Part shown: positions 1 through 6,736 of the stretch, piece by piece
How positions within the stretch are numbered: position 1 is the first letter of the stretch
Layout of the letters: every line of letters begins with the position of its first letter
Origin: Deltaproteobacteria bacterium
GTDB taxonomy: Bacteria > Desulfobacterota > Desulfobacteria > Desulfobacterales > SURF-7
Direction of reading: 5' to 3'
NCBI GenBank assembly: GCA_019307665.1
Contig: JAFDJC010000124.1
Location: 1 to 8,868 of the forward strand
Length of the DNA stretch: 8,868 nucleotides
Position numbers and translations under genes: made by a program
The notes under the pieces: model-generated
Databases searched by the model: none
What the model saw: only the letters and a program-made list of their open reading frames with translations
What the model was told of the DNA's origin: nothing

Positions 1-26
1 AATTTAATTTGTAAATCTTAGAGTCA

Positions 27-51
27 TTAAAATTTTTTTGTTAAAATTTTT
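27..51. repeat. Two direct copies of an 11-base AT-rich motif upstream of the marR promoter
   Basis: TTAAAATTTTT occurs at 27-37 and again, identically, at 41-51. The copies start 14 bases apart and the second ends one base before the -35 hexamer. Tracts of this kind can act as UP elements contacted by the RNA polymerase alpha subunits, or give bent DNA. The whole first 60 bases are very AT-rich, so part of the similarity may be compositional. Confidence 0.4.
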
Positions 52-52
52 C

Positions 53-80
53 TTGACAAATTATTTCGTTTGCGTATTAT
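53..80 (+). promoter_or_regulatory. Sigma70-type promoter of the marR-dehydratase operon
   Basis: A perfect -35 hexamer TTGACA lies at 53-58. TATTAT at 75-80 serves as -10 with a 16-base spacer; shifted by one base, ATTATA at 76-81 gives 17. The upstream side is AT-rich. Transcription would start near position 87, leaving a leader of about 25 bases that contains the ribosome binding site CGGAGA at 97-102 before the ATG at 111. It is the only convincing promoter before the four + strand genes, so it probably serves all of them. Confidence 0.75.
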
Positions 81-83
81 ACG
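73..83. promoter_or_regulatory. Candidate MarR operator: 11-base palindrome over the -10
   Basis: CGTAT-T-ATACG is a perfect inverted repeat of 5-base arms around one central base, and it covers the -10 box. MarR proteins bind as dimers to short palindromes and often repress their own operon by blocking polymerase, so the site suits the regulator encoded 28 bases downstream. The arms are short and no second copy was seen near the other operon, so assignment to this regulator is inference. Confidence 0.5.
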
Positions 84-110
84 TCTAAATATATTACGGA
101 GACATATTTT

Positions 111-599
111 ATGGATAAAGACAAAACTTCCGAATGTTTCAATGTTTTAAATTTTAGTGACCCTGCGGACTGCCCGTACTACATGATATCCAGGGCCACC
201 CTTTCTGTTACATCCGTACTGAAAAAAGAGTTCAACGATGCCGACATTGAGGGCGTAAAACCCGCTTATTTGGGGGTACTCATGTCTCTCTGGCAGGAAG
301 ACGGCTTAAAAGTCGTCGAACTCGGTCATAAAGTCAGACTCGAGCCATCGAGCATGACCGGACTTATCGACAGGATGGAACGCGACAACCTTTTATGCAG
401 AGCGCCCGATATGGATGACCGGAGAATTCATCGAATATTTTTAACAGATCATGGACGCAGTATTAAAAAGCCTGTGCTTAATGCCCTGAACAACACCTTC
501 TCCGGACTTTTTGATGGCATCAATGAAAAAGAATTTGTTCAAACAATGACATTTTTAAAAAAGATTCTCACTAATGCGGAAAACAGGAGAAAAGAATGA
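111..599 (+). CDS. MarR-family transcriptional regulator
   Basis: A 162-residue winged-helix regulator of typical MarR length. The recognition helix falls at about residues 78-93 (SSMTGLIDRMERDNLL is characteristic), and the beta wing at about 100-113 carries the family's D-x-R signature as MDDRR followed by H-R-x-F-L-T. Helices at both ends (about 25-42 and 120-158) should form the dimer interface. ATG at 111 has CGGAGA nine bases upstream and is the first start after the promoter. The 3' end overlaps the next gene by four bases (ATGA), so the two are translationally coupled. Being first in the operon and next to a palindrome over the -10, it most likely autoregulates the cluster in response to a small ligand, perhaps an acyl-CoA or aromatic acid. 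The ligand cannot be told from sequence, and whether it represses or activates is inferred only from operator position. Confidence 0.93.
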   Translation: MDKDKTSECFNVLNFSDPADCPYYMISRATLSVTSVLKKEFNDADIEGVKPAYLGVLMSLWQEDGLKVVELGHKVRLEPSSMTGLIDRMERDNLLCRAPDMDDRRIHRIFLTDHGRSIKKPVLNALNNTFSGLFDGINEKEFVQTMTFLKKILTNAENRRKE

Positions 600-1657
600 A
601 AGAAAAAAACAGTCAATTGATCGGTTTTACCTGCGCATATACACCGATGGCACTTATCGATGCAGCAGGTTTTACACCCTACCGTATTCTGCCGACAGGT
701 GAATGGCCGGACCAGGCAGGCCGTTTGCTGCACGACAATCTTTGCCCGCACATTAAGCGTGTGCTTGACAGGGCCCTTGATAATGACCTGCCGGATCTTT
801 TCGGAATGGTATTTATCAACAGTTGTGATGCCATGAGACGACTTGCCGATGCATGGAAAAGCATCAGGCCTGGTGACAATGTTATTCTGATGGATCTTCC
901 TGCCACGGCTGAAAAAATCGATGTGTCATTTTATGCAGGTGAAATCTCACGGTTTTGGGATACGCTGAACACATGGCGGGGAGCCAAAGTAGGACCGGAA
1001 CAGATCAGTGAAAGTATAATTAAATATAATCATCTCGCTCTTCTCTTAAAAGATACGGAAGAAAAGATACGACAGGGCAATTTGCCTGGGGGAAGCCCAC
1101 GAATGCAGGAGATCTATAATCGCGCTTCCACAGAGTCGGCCGACCGTACAATCGCCTACCTCAAGGATATCGAAGAGCAGGACTATGATCCGGCAGACAA
1201 GGCTACTGACGGTGTTCCGGTATTTATTTTCGGCAACATGCTTCCTGACCCTGATGTATATACTCTCTTTGAGGATAGCGGCGTACATGTCGCGGGAAAT
1301 GACTTCTGTACCGGGTCACGACTGTTCAGTTCCGTTGAAGTAGACGAAGAACAGGATATCTTTCTAAACATTTCTCATCGGATCTTGTCCCATCCCCCTT
1401 GTGCAAGAACTTTCAAACCATCCTCCCCAGCATGGATTGCAGAGGATGTTTTAGCAAAGGCGAAAGCATGTGATGCAAAGGGTGTGATCGGGCATATTAT
1501 GAAATTCTGCGACCCTTATCTTGCCAGGATACCAATGATTCGCAAAGCTTTACAAAAAGAAGGCATCCCCATGCTAATTATTGAAGGAGACTGTACAACA
1601 CGTTCAATCGGCCAGCAAAAAACAAGAATAGAAGCATTCATTGAAATGTTAAGGTGA
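596..1657 (+). CDS. 2-hydroxyacyl-CoA dehydratase / benzoyl-CoA reductase-type subunit (HgdB/BcrC-like)
   Basis: A 353-residue member of the HGD-D superfamily, soluble and cytoplasmic. Family landmarks in order: an N-terminal FTCAYTP (11-17, normally C-x-Y-x-P followed by E-E), NLCPH with Cys50, NSCDAMRR with Cys77, NDFCTGSRLF with Cys238, KFCDPY with Cys305, and the C-terminal EGDCTTRSIGQ leading to R-x-E-A-F-x-E-M-L. Cys50, Cys77 and Cys305 are the expected ligands of the active-site [4Fe-4S] cluster. Relatives dehydrate 2-hydroxyacyl-CoAs through ketyl radicals or reduce aromatic acyl-CoAs, using one electron recycled or supplied by an ATP-driven activator. Length is a little under the usual 370-390. 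ATG at 596 overlaps the marR stop and has AGGAGA five bases upstream. The partner subunit and activator follow directly. Substrate is unknown: no CoA-transferase, dehydrogenase or beta-oxidation gene is in the window. A relationship to double-cubane cluster proteins is possible but weaker. Confidence 0.87.
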   Translation: MKEKNSQLIGFTCAYTPMALIDAAGFTPYRILPTGEWPDQAGRLLHDNLCPHIKRVLDRALDNDLPDLFGMVFINSCDAMRRLADAWKSIRPGDNVILMDLPATAEKIDVSFYAGEISRFWDTLNTWRGAKVGPEQISESIIKYNHLALLLKDTEEKIRQGNLPGGSPRMQEIYNRASTESADRTIAYLKDIEEQDYDPADKATDGVPVFIFGNMLPDPDVYTLFEDSGVHVAGNDFCTGSRLFSSVEVDEEQDIFLNISHRILSHPPCARTFKPSSPAWIAEDVLAKAKACDAKGVIGHIMKFCDPYLARIPMIRKALQKEGIPMLIIEGDCTTRSIGQQKTRIEAFIEMLR

Positions 1658-1663
1658 AATGTT

Positions 1664-1680
1664 GAGGTGATAAAATGATG
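1664..1680 (+). promoter_or_regulatory. Ribosome binding site with two tandem ATG starts
   Basis: GAGGTGA at 1664-1670 is followed by ATG at 1675 and ATG at 1678. Spacing is four bases to the first and seven to the second, so the second is the better placed by usual spacing. The protein would differ only by one Met. Confidence 0.6.
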
Positions 1681-2907
1681 AAAAAATATTTTGACGATCT
1701 TGTATCAGGTATTGAAACAACACTCAGGGAAAATCCTGAAGCAAAAAGTGCGAGAAAAATCTATGCGCGCGAAATTGCAAAACTTGGAAGCAGACTTTAT
1801 TCAGGTGAAGAGAGGATTGCGTGGTGCGGGGTCACAGCACCTTTTGACTTACTTTCATGTCTTGGCGTAACTTCATGTTTTGTGGAATTTATTGGCGCCA
1901 TGCTGGCATCGACGGGCATGATCGGTGAGTTTCTTGAAGAGGCGGAACATGAAGGCTACGCAGGTGACACATGCGGTTACCACAGAGCTGTCATTGGCGC
2001 CATGAAAAAAGACTTAATGCCCGAGCCGGATTTTCTGATTGCCACCAATGTGCCGTGTACCGGCGGCCTTGCCGTGATGGAAACTATTGCGGATCATTTC
2101 AAAAAAGATCTTTTTGCTCTTCACATTCCCCAGGAACAGACAGATAAAAACGTTCGGTATCTGGCCGACCAGCTTAAAGAGATGGTCGCATTTGTTTCAA
2201 GCCATACCGGTCAGAATCTTGATGATGAAAAACTTCGTAACGCTATCCTTAACACAAACAAAGCCAGGGCCTTTATCGAAGAGGCCTACAAGCTTGCCAT
2301 GAATGTTCCGTCCCCTGCAAACGGGCGCGTTCTGGGCAACTACGGCATAGTGATTGCCCTGCTCCTTGGTACAAAAGCCGGTGTTGAAGTTGCAAAAGCA
2401 TTACGGGATGATTTTGCCGCAAAGGTTGAACGTAATGAATCCGGGGTCTCCGGTGAACGTATTCGCCTCATGTGGATACAAAACAGGATACAGTTTAAAA
2501 ATCCTTTGATTAATCTTCTCGAAAACGAATACGGGGCTGCGGTTATATCAGATGAATTGAATTCCATTACATGGGATCCCATAAACCCTGATGATCCTTA
2601 TACCGGCCTTGCCATAAGGTCCATATCGATTCCATTTAACGGCAGTGTAGATCGCAGAATAAACCACCTTAAAAAACTGGCCAAAGAATATAAAATTGAT
2701 GGCGCTATTAACCCTTGCCACTGGGGATGCCGTCAGGGAACCGGCGCGAGAGGACTTATTACTGATGGCCTTAAAGAAGTAGGGGTTCCTGTTTTAAATC
2801 TTGAGACCGACTGCGTTGATTCAAGAAATTTTTCTGAGGGACAATTAAGAACCCGCCTCGAGGCTTTTACTGAAATGTTAGAAAATCGCCCCTCTCCATG
2901 GGTATAA
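1675..2907 (+). CDS. 2-hydroxyacyl-CoA dehydratase / benzoyl-CoA reductase-type subunit (HgdA/BcrB-like)
   Basis: A 410-residue paralogue of the preceding subunit, expected to form a heterodimer with it, each carrying a [4Fe-4S] cluster. Landmarks: AWCGVTAPFDLL (49-60) at the place of the family's N-terminal C-x-x-x-P segment, GDTCGYHR with Cys100, NVPCTGG with Cys128, and INPCHWGCRQGTGARG (345-360) with Cys348 and Cys352, of which one should be the third ligand. The protein ends with NLETDCVDSRNFSEGQLRTRLEAF (375-398 region), the family C-terminus. An N-terminal helical extension of about 45 residues makes it longer than its partner, as in BcrB/HgdA versus BcrC/HgdB. It lies 17 bases after the previous stop, with GAGGTGA as ribosome binding site. 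Two different subunits argue against the homodimeric double-cubane proteins. Reaction and substrate are not resolved; candidates are a 2-hydroxyacyl-CoA dehydration or reduction of an unsaturated or aromatic acyl-CoA. Confidence 0.86.
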   Translation: MMKKYFDDLVSGIETTLRENPEAKSARKIYAREIAKLGSRLYSGEERIAWCGVTAPFDLLSCLGVTSCFVEFIGAMLASTGMIGEFLEEAEHEGYAGDTCGYHRAVIGAMKKDLMPEPDFLIATNVPCTGGLAVMETIADHFKKDLFALHIPQEQTDKNVRYLADQLKEMVAFVSSHTGQNLDDEKLRNAILNTNKARAFIEEAYKLAMNVPSPANGRVLGNYGIVIALLLGTKAGVEVAKALRDDFAAKVERNESGVSGERIRLMWIQNRIQFKNPLINLLENEYGAAVISDELNSITWDPINPDDPYTGLAIRSISIPFNGSVDRRINHLKKLAKEYKIDGAINPCHWGCRQGTGARGLITDGLKEVGVPVLNLETDCVDSRNFSEGQLRTRLEAFTEMLENRPSPWV

Positions 2908-2948
2908 TTTGGGGCACAATTTGGAACGCAATTATCGGAGGAAATTAA

Positions 2949-3731
2949 ATGTATTATCTGGGAATAGATATAGGAAGTCTTTCATGTGATGCGGTCATTA
3001 TCGATGACAATGAAAAAATACTCGCAGCCACTGTTATTCCAACCGGTGCCAAAAACCGGGAAGCGATCAGCCGTTCAACCAGAGAAGTGATCAACCAGGC
3101 AGGCATCATGGAAGATGACATCAAGAGTACCATATCCACCGGGTACGGCAGGGATCGCGTTGAAAAGCGAACCGGTGCCGTTACTGAAATAACCTGTCAC
3201 GCACGCGGAATACAGGCACATAATCCTGACACAAGGCTTCTGATAGACATCGGCGGCCAGGACAGCAAGTCAATTCTTCTGAATGCAGAGGGCAGAGTTG
3301 TCGACTTTGCCATGAACGACAAATGTGCGGCAGGGACCGGAAGATTCCTTGAAGCAATGGCACGCGCTTTACAGGTCGATATCGATGAATTGGGCGAATT
3401 GGATCATGGCGCAAAGGACAATCTTACTCTGAGCAGCATGTGTACGGTTTTTGCCGAAAGCGAAGTTGTCTCGCTGATTGCCGATGGTGTGAATGTAAAT
3501 GAAATCGTAAACGGACTTAACCGATCTATAGCTTCACGGACTCATTCGCTTGTCAAACGCATCTATCCTGAAAAAAACGGCCTGGCCATTGCCATGTCAG
3601 GAGGTGTGGCCCGTAACGGAGGTGTGATAAGGGCACTGAATGCCACCATGGGCTGCAGCATTTTTATCCCGGAAAATCCGGATACAATCGGAGCTTTGGG
3701 CGCTGCGATTATCGCACGGGAACGTTCATAA
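2949..3731 (+). CDS. ATP-dependent activator (archerase) of the dehydratase, HgdC/BcrA family
   Basis: A 260-residue ASKHA-fold ATPase, the same length as the classical activator HgdC. Seen: phosphate-1 loop GIDIGSLS (5-12), TGYGRD (64-69), phosphate-2 loop DIGGQDSK (100-107), NDKCAAGTGRFLE with Cys126, SSMCTVFAESEV with Cys165, the adenosine motif SGGVARNGG (217-225), and the closing IGALGAA. Cys126 and Cys165 correspond to the two cysteines per monomer that hold one [4Fe-4S] between the subunits of a homodimer. ATP hydrolysis drives a conformational swing that pushes an electron from reduced ferredoxin or flavodoxin to the dehydratase at very negative potential. GGAGGAA at 2937-2943 precedes the ATG. 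It is the last gene of the operon, 41 bases after the large subunit; its stop codon lies in the base of the terminator. Only one such ATPase is present, unlike class I benzoyl-CoA reductases (BcrA plus BcrD), which favours the dehydratase type. Confidence 0.93.
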   Translation: MYYLGIDIGSLSCDAVIIDDNEKILAATVIPTGAKNREAISRSTREVINQAGIMEDDIKSTISTGYGRDRVEKRTGAVTEITCHARGIQAHNPDTRLLIDIGGQDSKSILLNAEGRVVDFAMNDKCAAGTGRFLEAMARALQVDIDELGELDHGAKDNLTLSSMCTVFAESEVVSLIADGVNVNEIVNGLNRSIASRTHSLVKRIYPEKNGLAIAMSGGVARNGGVIRALNATMGCSIFIPENPDTIGALGAAIIARERS

Positions 3732-3762
3732 AAAAGCCCGGCCCTTTGGGTCGGGCTTTTTT
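3730..3762. terminator. Bidirectional rho-independent terminator between convergent operons
   Basis: A near-perfect hairpin: six A-T pairs, then GCCCGGCCC pairing with GGGTCGGGC around a TTT loop (3745-3747), flanked by A6 on the left and T6 on the right. That gives 15 pairs on the + strand with one G-U (3741/3751). On the - strand that pair becomes a C-A mismatch, so termination may be slightly weaker there. The T6 runs on either side serve both directions. It begins inside the activator stop codon and ends 8 bases short of the stop of the - strand operon. Confidence 0.95.
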
Positions 3763-3770
3763 CTTGAAAA

Positions 3771-5468
3771 TCATCCTGCTTTTTTTAAAGGGCTTGTGCC
3801 CATTTCTTTTATTCTCTCTTCCATGCTGTTTGTAATTGAAGAAAATTCAGGCCCCATATTTGATGCAAGCGATTCAAAACAGAGCCTTTCCGATTCAATC
3901 CCGGTTTCAGCCAGCATTCGTTTTACATCATTTACACGCCATTCGGCAAATATATTTCCTGTCTCCGACTTGCAGTTCCCCTTGTGGCATGAAATAATAA
4001 GAACTCCGTCCGCCCCTTCATTAAATGACGTAAGGATACAATTGACATCTACCTTGCCCGCACATGGAACTGTTATAATTCGAAGCCCTTCCGGCAGTTT
4101 CAGATTAAACAATTCTGCCATTCGGCCTGCCTCAACTGCTGAATTACGGCAACAAAATGCCACAATTAACGGTGCATCAGAAGATACTTCCCCGCAACAT
4201 TCCACAATTTTTCCGGATATTTCTTCATCCTCAAAACTATTGACTTGAATCGCATCCTGAGGGCACTCGGCAGCACAGGTACCACACGCCTGGCAGGCAA
4301 CAGGAGATATTACGGCCTTGTCATCCCAATAAATCGCTCCATGTGGGCAACACCTGTAACAAGTTAGACATATGGCGCATTTCTCCCTGTCTACCACTGC
4401 GATTTCAGTAGGAATAATTTTTTTGCCGTCCCCGAGAAGATGTTTAAGCTCCAGAATGACGTTACCCATATCCGTCAATGATGCGTGAAGGCCCAATGTA
4501 TCACGTGCCGGGCCGACCACGAAAACTCCTTCCCTGTTGGAATTGACGGGGAACCTGTGTACGTTATCCTTTTGTAAAAATCCGAACGGCCCGAGATCAA
4601 TTCTTAAAAGTTCCGCCAGTTCTTTATTTATCCTGTCCGCGCAGATTGCCTCCTCTATGACGATAATATCTGTTTCAAGCTCTATATTTTCACGCAAAAC
4701 AGAGTCAAAAAAAGATACCAGAGGCTTTTTTCCACTTATGTCTATTCCGGGTGATTCGGTTAATTTGTAAAATGATGCGCCTTTATCTCTGCCTTCTTTA
4801 AAAAGTCTTTCAAGGCCGTCTCCGGCGACTTTCATATTGCCGACACATACATGTATACTGCATCCATCGATTTCTTCAATTGCCAGAACACTTTTCAGAA
4901 CGCGTTCAGTAGAAATCGGATTTCCTTCTTGGGCAAATCCGAACAGAAACATTATGCTCTTTCCAGCGAGCTGCTTCGAGGTTTTACCATTTGTATCCGG
5001 GCCAAGGCCAAGTATACTTTCAACTTCTGTCTGAGGCCGGATCGCCTCATTCAAATCAAGGCCATATGCTTCATGCAGAGATTCAGTTGTAAAGTCCGTT
5101 GCTGCTACGACCGCCCCTACTACTCGCTCTTTATTATCACCATTTACAGATAGCTTAATATGAAAGTCTCCGGGCACGCCAACAACACCGACTATTTTTG
5201 TATGGGTCAGCACTTCAATCAGATCATCTCTTTTTACTTTTTCAAGAAGCGCATTCAATTTTTCTGAATCTTTTTCGTCAATACCGTACAAAGGCATTGA
5301 CAATTTTTTGTCTTTCCAAAACCCTTGTCCGTTCTCAACAAGAATAACGCGATACCCGATATCTGCTATCTTGACTGCAGTATTTAAGCCGGTAAACCCA
5401 CCGCCGACAACAAGCACGTCTGTTGAAATATTGATTTCCCTGTTATTGCTATGAGCCTGCTCCTTCAT
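3771..5468 (-). CDS. HdrA-like flavoprotein with two ferredoxin clusters fused to an MvhD domain (QmoB-like)
   Basis: A 565-residue three-part electron carrier. Part one (about 15-345) is an HdrA/thioredoxin-reductase-like FAD domain: VLVVGGGFTGLNTA (18-31), acidic Glu46 ending strand two, AATDFTT (122-128) and VFVVGPARDTLGLHASLTDM (315-334). Part two carries two [4Fe-4S] motifs, Cys364/367/370/374 and Cys392/395/398/402, each closed by C-P. Part three (about 432-555) is MvhD/FlpD-like: VAFCCRN (436-442), PCAGKVD (468-474), GADGVLIISCHKGNC (485-499) and GN-x4-WR. The usual C-C-x-x-C at the start of MvhD reads CCRNS, so one likely [2Fe-2S] ligand is missing. The domain order matches QmoB of the APS-reductase complex, but the protein is well short of QmoB's usual 700-plus residues and no qmoC is present. 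Next to metVF, it probably passes electrons between a pyridine nucleotide, ferredoxin or other carrier and MetF. It overlaps the previous gene by ATGA, with AAGGAGGG as ribosome binding site. Confidence 0.88.
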   Translation of the reverse strand: MKEQAHSNNREINISTDVLVVGGGFTGLNTAVKIADIGYRVILVENGQGFWKDKKLSMPLYGIDEKDSEKLNALLEKVKRDDLIEVLTHTKIVGVVGVPGDFHIKLSVNGDNKERVVGAVVAATDFTTESLHEAYGLDLNEAIRPQTEVESILGLGPDTNGKTSKQLAGKSIMFLFGFAQEGNPISTERVLKSVLAIEEIDGCSIHVCVGNMKVAGDGLERLFKEGRDKGASFYKLTESPGIDISGKKPLVSFFDSVLRENIELETDIIVIEEAICADRINKELAELLRIDLGPFGFLQKDNVHRFPVNSNREGVFVVGPARDTLGLHASLTDMGNVILELKHLLGDGKKIIPTEIAVVDREKCAICLTCYRCCPHGAIYWDDKAVISPVACQACGTCAAECPQDAIQVNSFEDEEISGKIVECCGEVSSDAPLIVAFCCRNSAVEAGRMAELFNLKLPEGLRIITVPCAGKVDVNCILTSFNEGADGVLIISCHKGNCKSETGNIFAEWRVNDVKRMLAETGIESERLCFESLASNMGPEFSSITNSMEERIKEMGTSPLKKAG

Positions 5469-6721
5469 TTAGCCCTCCTTAAATACTTTACCACGTCGCT
5501 GACGGCATTCCCGGCTTGAGCTTTTGATGCTGCGATGTCCTTAGGACCTTCGATTGTTCCTGCCACAAAAACTCCGTCGTTTGCCGTTAAGGATCTGTCA
5601 ATCCCTTTATAGCCCGCGATAAATCCGTCGTCATTCAACTCAACGTTAAAAAGTTTTGCCAGACTCTCATTATCAACACCGGGCATAATACCGATGGAAA
5701 GAACGACCATGTCGAATACTTCGTCAAGCGGAGCGCCATCCGTTTCACTCATATATCTGGTTTTCAATCCACCTTCCTGATCAGGAATAAAATCGACCGG
5801 AATCGTACGAACAAAATGCAGATCAGATTTGCATTGCTCATAGAAAACCGGAAAATCTTTACCCGCATTCTGAATATCCATATAAAAAATCGTAATGTCG
5901 GTTTCGGGATTATTTTTCTTTATCAGTTCAGCCATCCTCATTGCATACGGGCAGCAAACCTTTGAACACCAAAGATTCCCAAGCCTGTTGTCCCTGCTGC
6001 CGACACACTGAATAAATGCCATCCTTTCCGGTTTCTTACCATCTGAGGGCCTGACAACCGATCCTTTTTCCCTTATGGATTTTTCAAGATCAAGACCGGT
6101 CACCATATTGCTGAACTTCCCATAGCCGTAGGTCGGTTTAATTTCGGGATCAAACGGAGTAAAGCCACTTGCAAGAACAACAGCATCGGATTCTACAGTT
6201 TCCTCCGAAACACCCGCACTTAGATTGATCGCACCTTCAGGGCAAGAATCCTCACATTTTTTACAGACGCCTTTTTCCTGAACTTCCATACATTTTGAAG
6301 CATCAATAGCGTACAGTGGTGAATTATTCTTTGAATAACCTTGCATAACAACACCCTGCTCATGGCATCTTTCGTAACATTCGCCGCAGTTTGTACACTT
6401 TTTTGGATCAATATAAAGAGGCCTTTTTTTCAATACTATTGAAAAATTGCCGTTTCTTTCCACTTTTTCAGGTATTGAATTAAAATGGACATTTATTCCC
6501 GGCTCCTGCACGACATTTTTCAACATTTCTTCTACGGAACATGCACCGCACTGGCGGCATTCTTCGGTCGCCTTACAGCAGAACTGAATGGCATGCCCTC
6601 CAAGAAAACTCGTTTTTTCAACCAGGTCTACATTAATACCTGATAATGCAAGCTCCCATGCCGCGGTAAGGCCGGCAATCCCTCCTCCTATAACAGTGAC
6701 TCTTTTTTGTACTGTATCCAA
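5465..6721 (-). CDS. Short HdrA-type FAD / iron-sulfur protein (QmoA-like)
   Basis: A 418-residue HdrA core, lacking both the N-terminal extension and the C-terminal ferredoxin domain of methanogen HdrA (about 650 residues) and close in length to QmoA. FAD-binding VIGGGIAGLTAAWEL (10-24) and LVEKTSFLGGHA (33-44) are followed by an inserted cysteine group (Cys48, 49, 55, 58, 61), then two [4Fe-4S] motifs: Cys109/112/115/119, and Cys144 with Cys153/156/160. The HdrA signature IQCVGSRD (237-244) with WCSKVCCPYAMRMAELI (251-267) and YMDIQNAGKDF (280-290) follows, and the FAD domain closes with GTIEGPKDIAASKAQAG (388-404). Role: FAD-centred electron splitting or transfer in a soluble complex, here presumably with MetF/MetV and the HdrA-MvhD fusion encoded next. 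No HdrB-type CCG domain exists in the window, so heterodisulfide reduction is not supported. The start is TTG, 15 bases after the metF stop; the 3' end overlaps the next gene by four bases. Confidence 0.9.
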   Translation of the reverse strand: MDTVQKRVTVIGGGIAGLTAAWELALSGINVDLVEKTSFLGGHAIQFCCKATEECRQCGACSVEEMLKNVVQEPGINVHFNSIPEKVERNGNFSIVLKKRPLYIDPKKCTNCGECYERCHEQGVVMQGYSKNNSPLYAIDASKCMEVQEKGVCKKCEDSCPEGAINLSAGVSEETVESDAVVLASGFTPFDPEIKPTYGYGKFSNMVTGLDLEKSIREKGSVVRPSDGKKPERMAFIQCVGSRDNRLGNLWCSKVCCPYAMRMAELIKKNNPETDITIFYMDIQNAGKDFPVFYEQCKSDLHFVRTIPVDFIPDQEGGLKTRYMSETDGAPLDEVFDMVVLSIGIMPGVDNESLAKLFNVELNDDGFIAGYKGIDRSLTANDGVFVAGTIEGPKDIAASKAQAGNAVSDVVKYLRRAK

Positions 6722-6734
6722 TTTGAATGCTCCT
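6719..6734 (-). promoter_or_regulatory. Ribosome binding site and TTG start of the short hdrA
   Basis: On the - strand AGGAG (6734-6730) is followed after eight bases by TTG (6721-6719). The next residues DTVQKRVTVIGGG place the FAD motif at the expected distance from the N-terminus, and no ATG offers a better start. A rare start codon between metF and its partner could lower its translation relative to metF. Confidence 0.75.
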
Positions 6735-6736
6735 GT

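Noticed and set aside
596..3731. Class I benzoyl-CoA reductase (bcrABCD)
   Set aside because: Only one ATPase subunit and no ferredoxin gene are present; the 260-residue activator with two cluster cysteines fits a homodimeric HgdC-type activator better.
3640..4248. 202-codon open frame on the + strand
   Set aside because: It starts inside the activator gene, crosses the terminator and is antisense to the MvhD domain; the product is low in recognisable motifs.
3771..6721. Genuine qmoAB of the APS-reductase electron chain
   Set aside because: Lengths and domain order are similar, but there is no qmoC, no aprAB or sat, and the QmoB-like protein is too short. Context is metVF.
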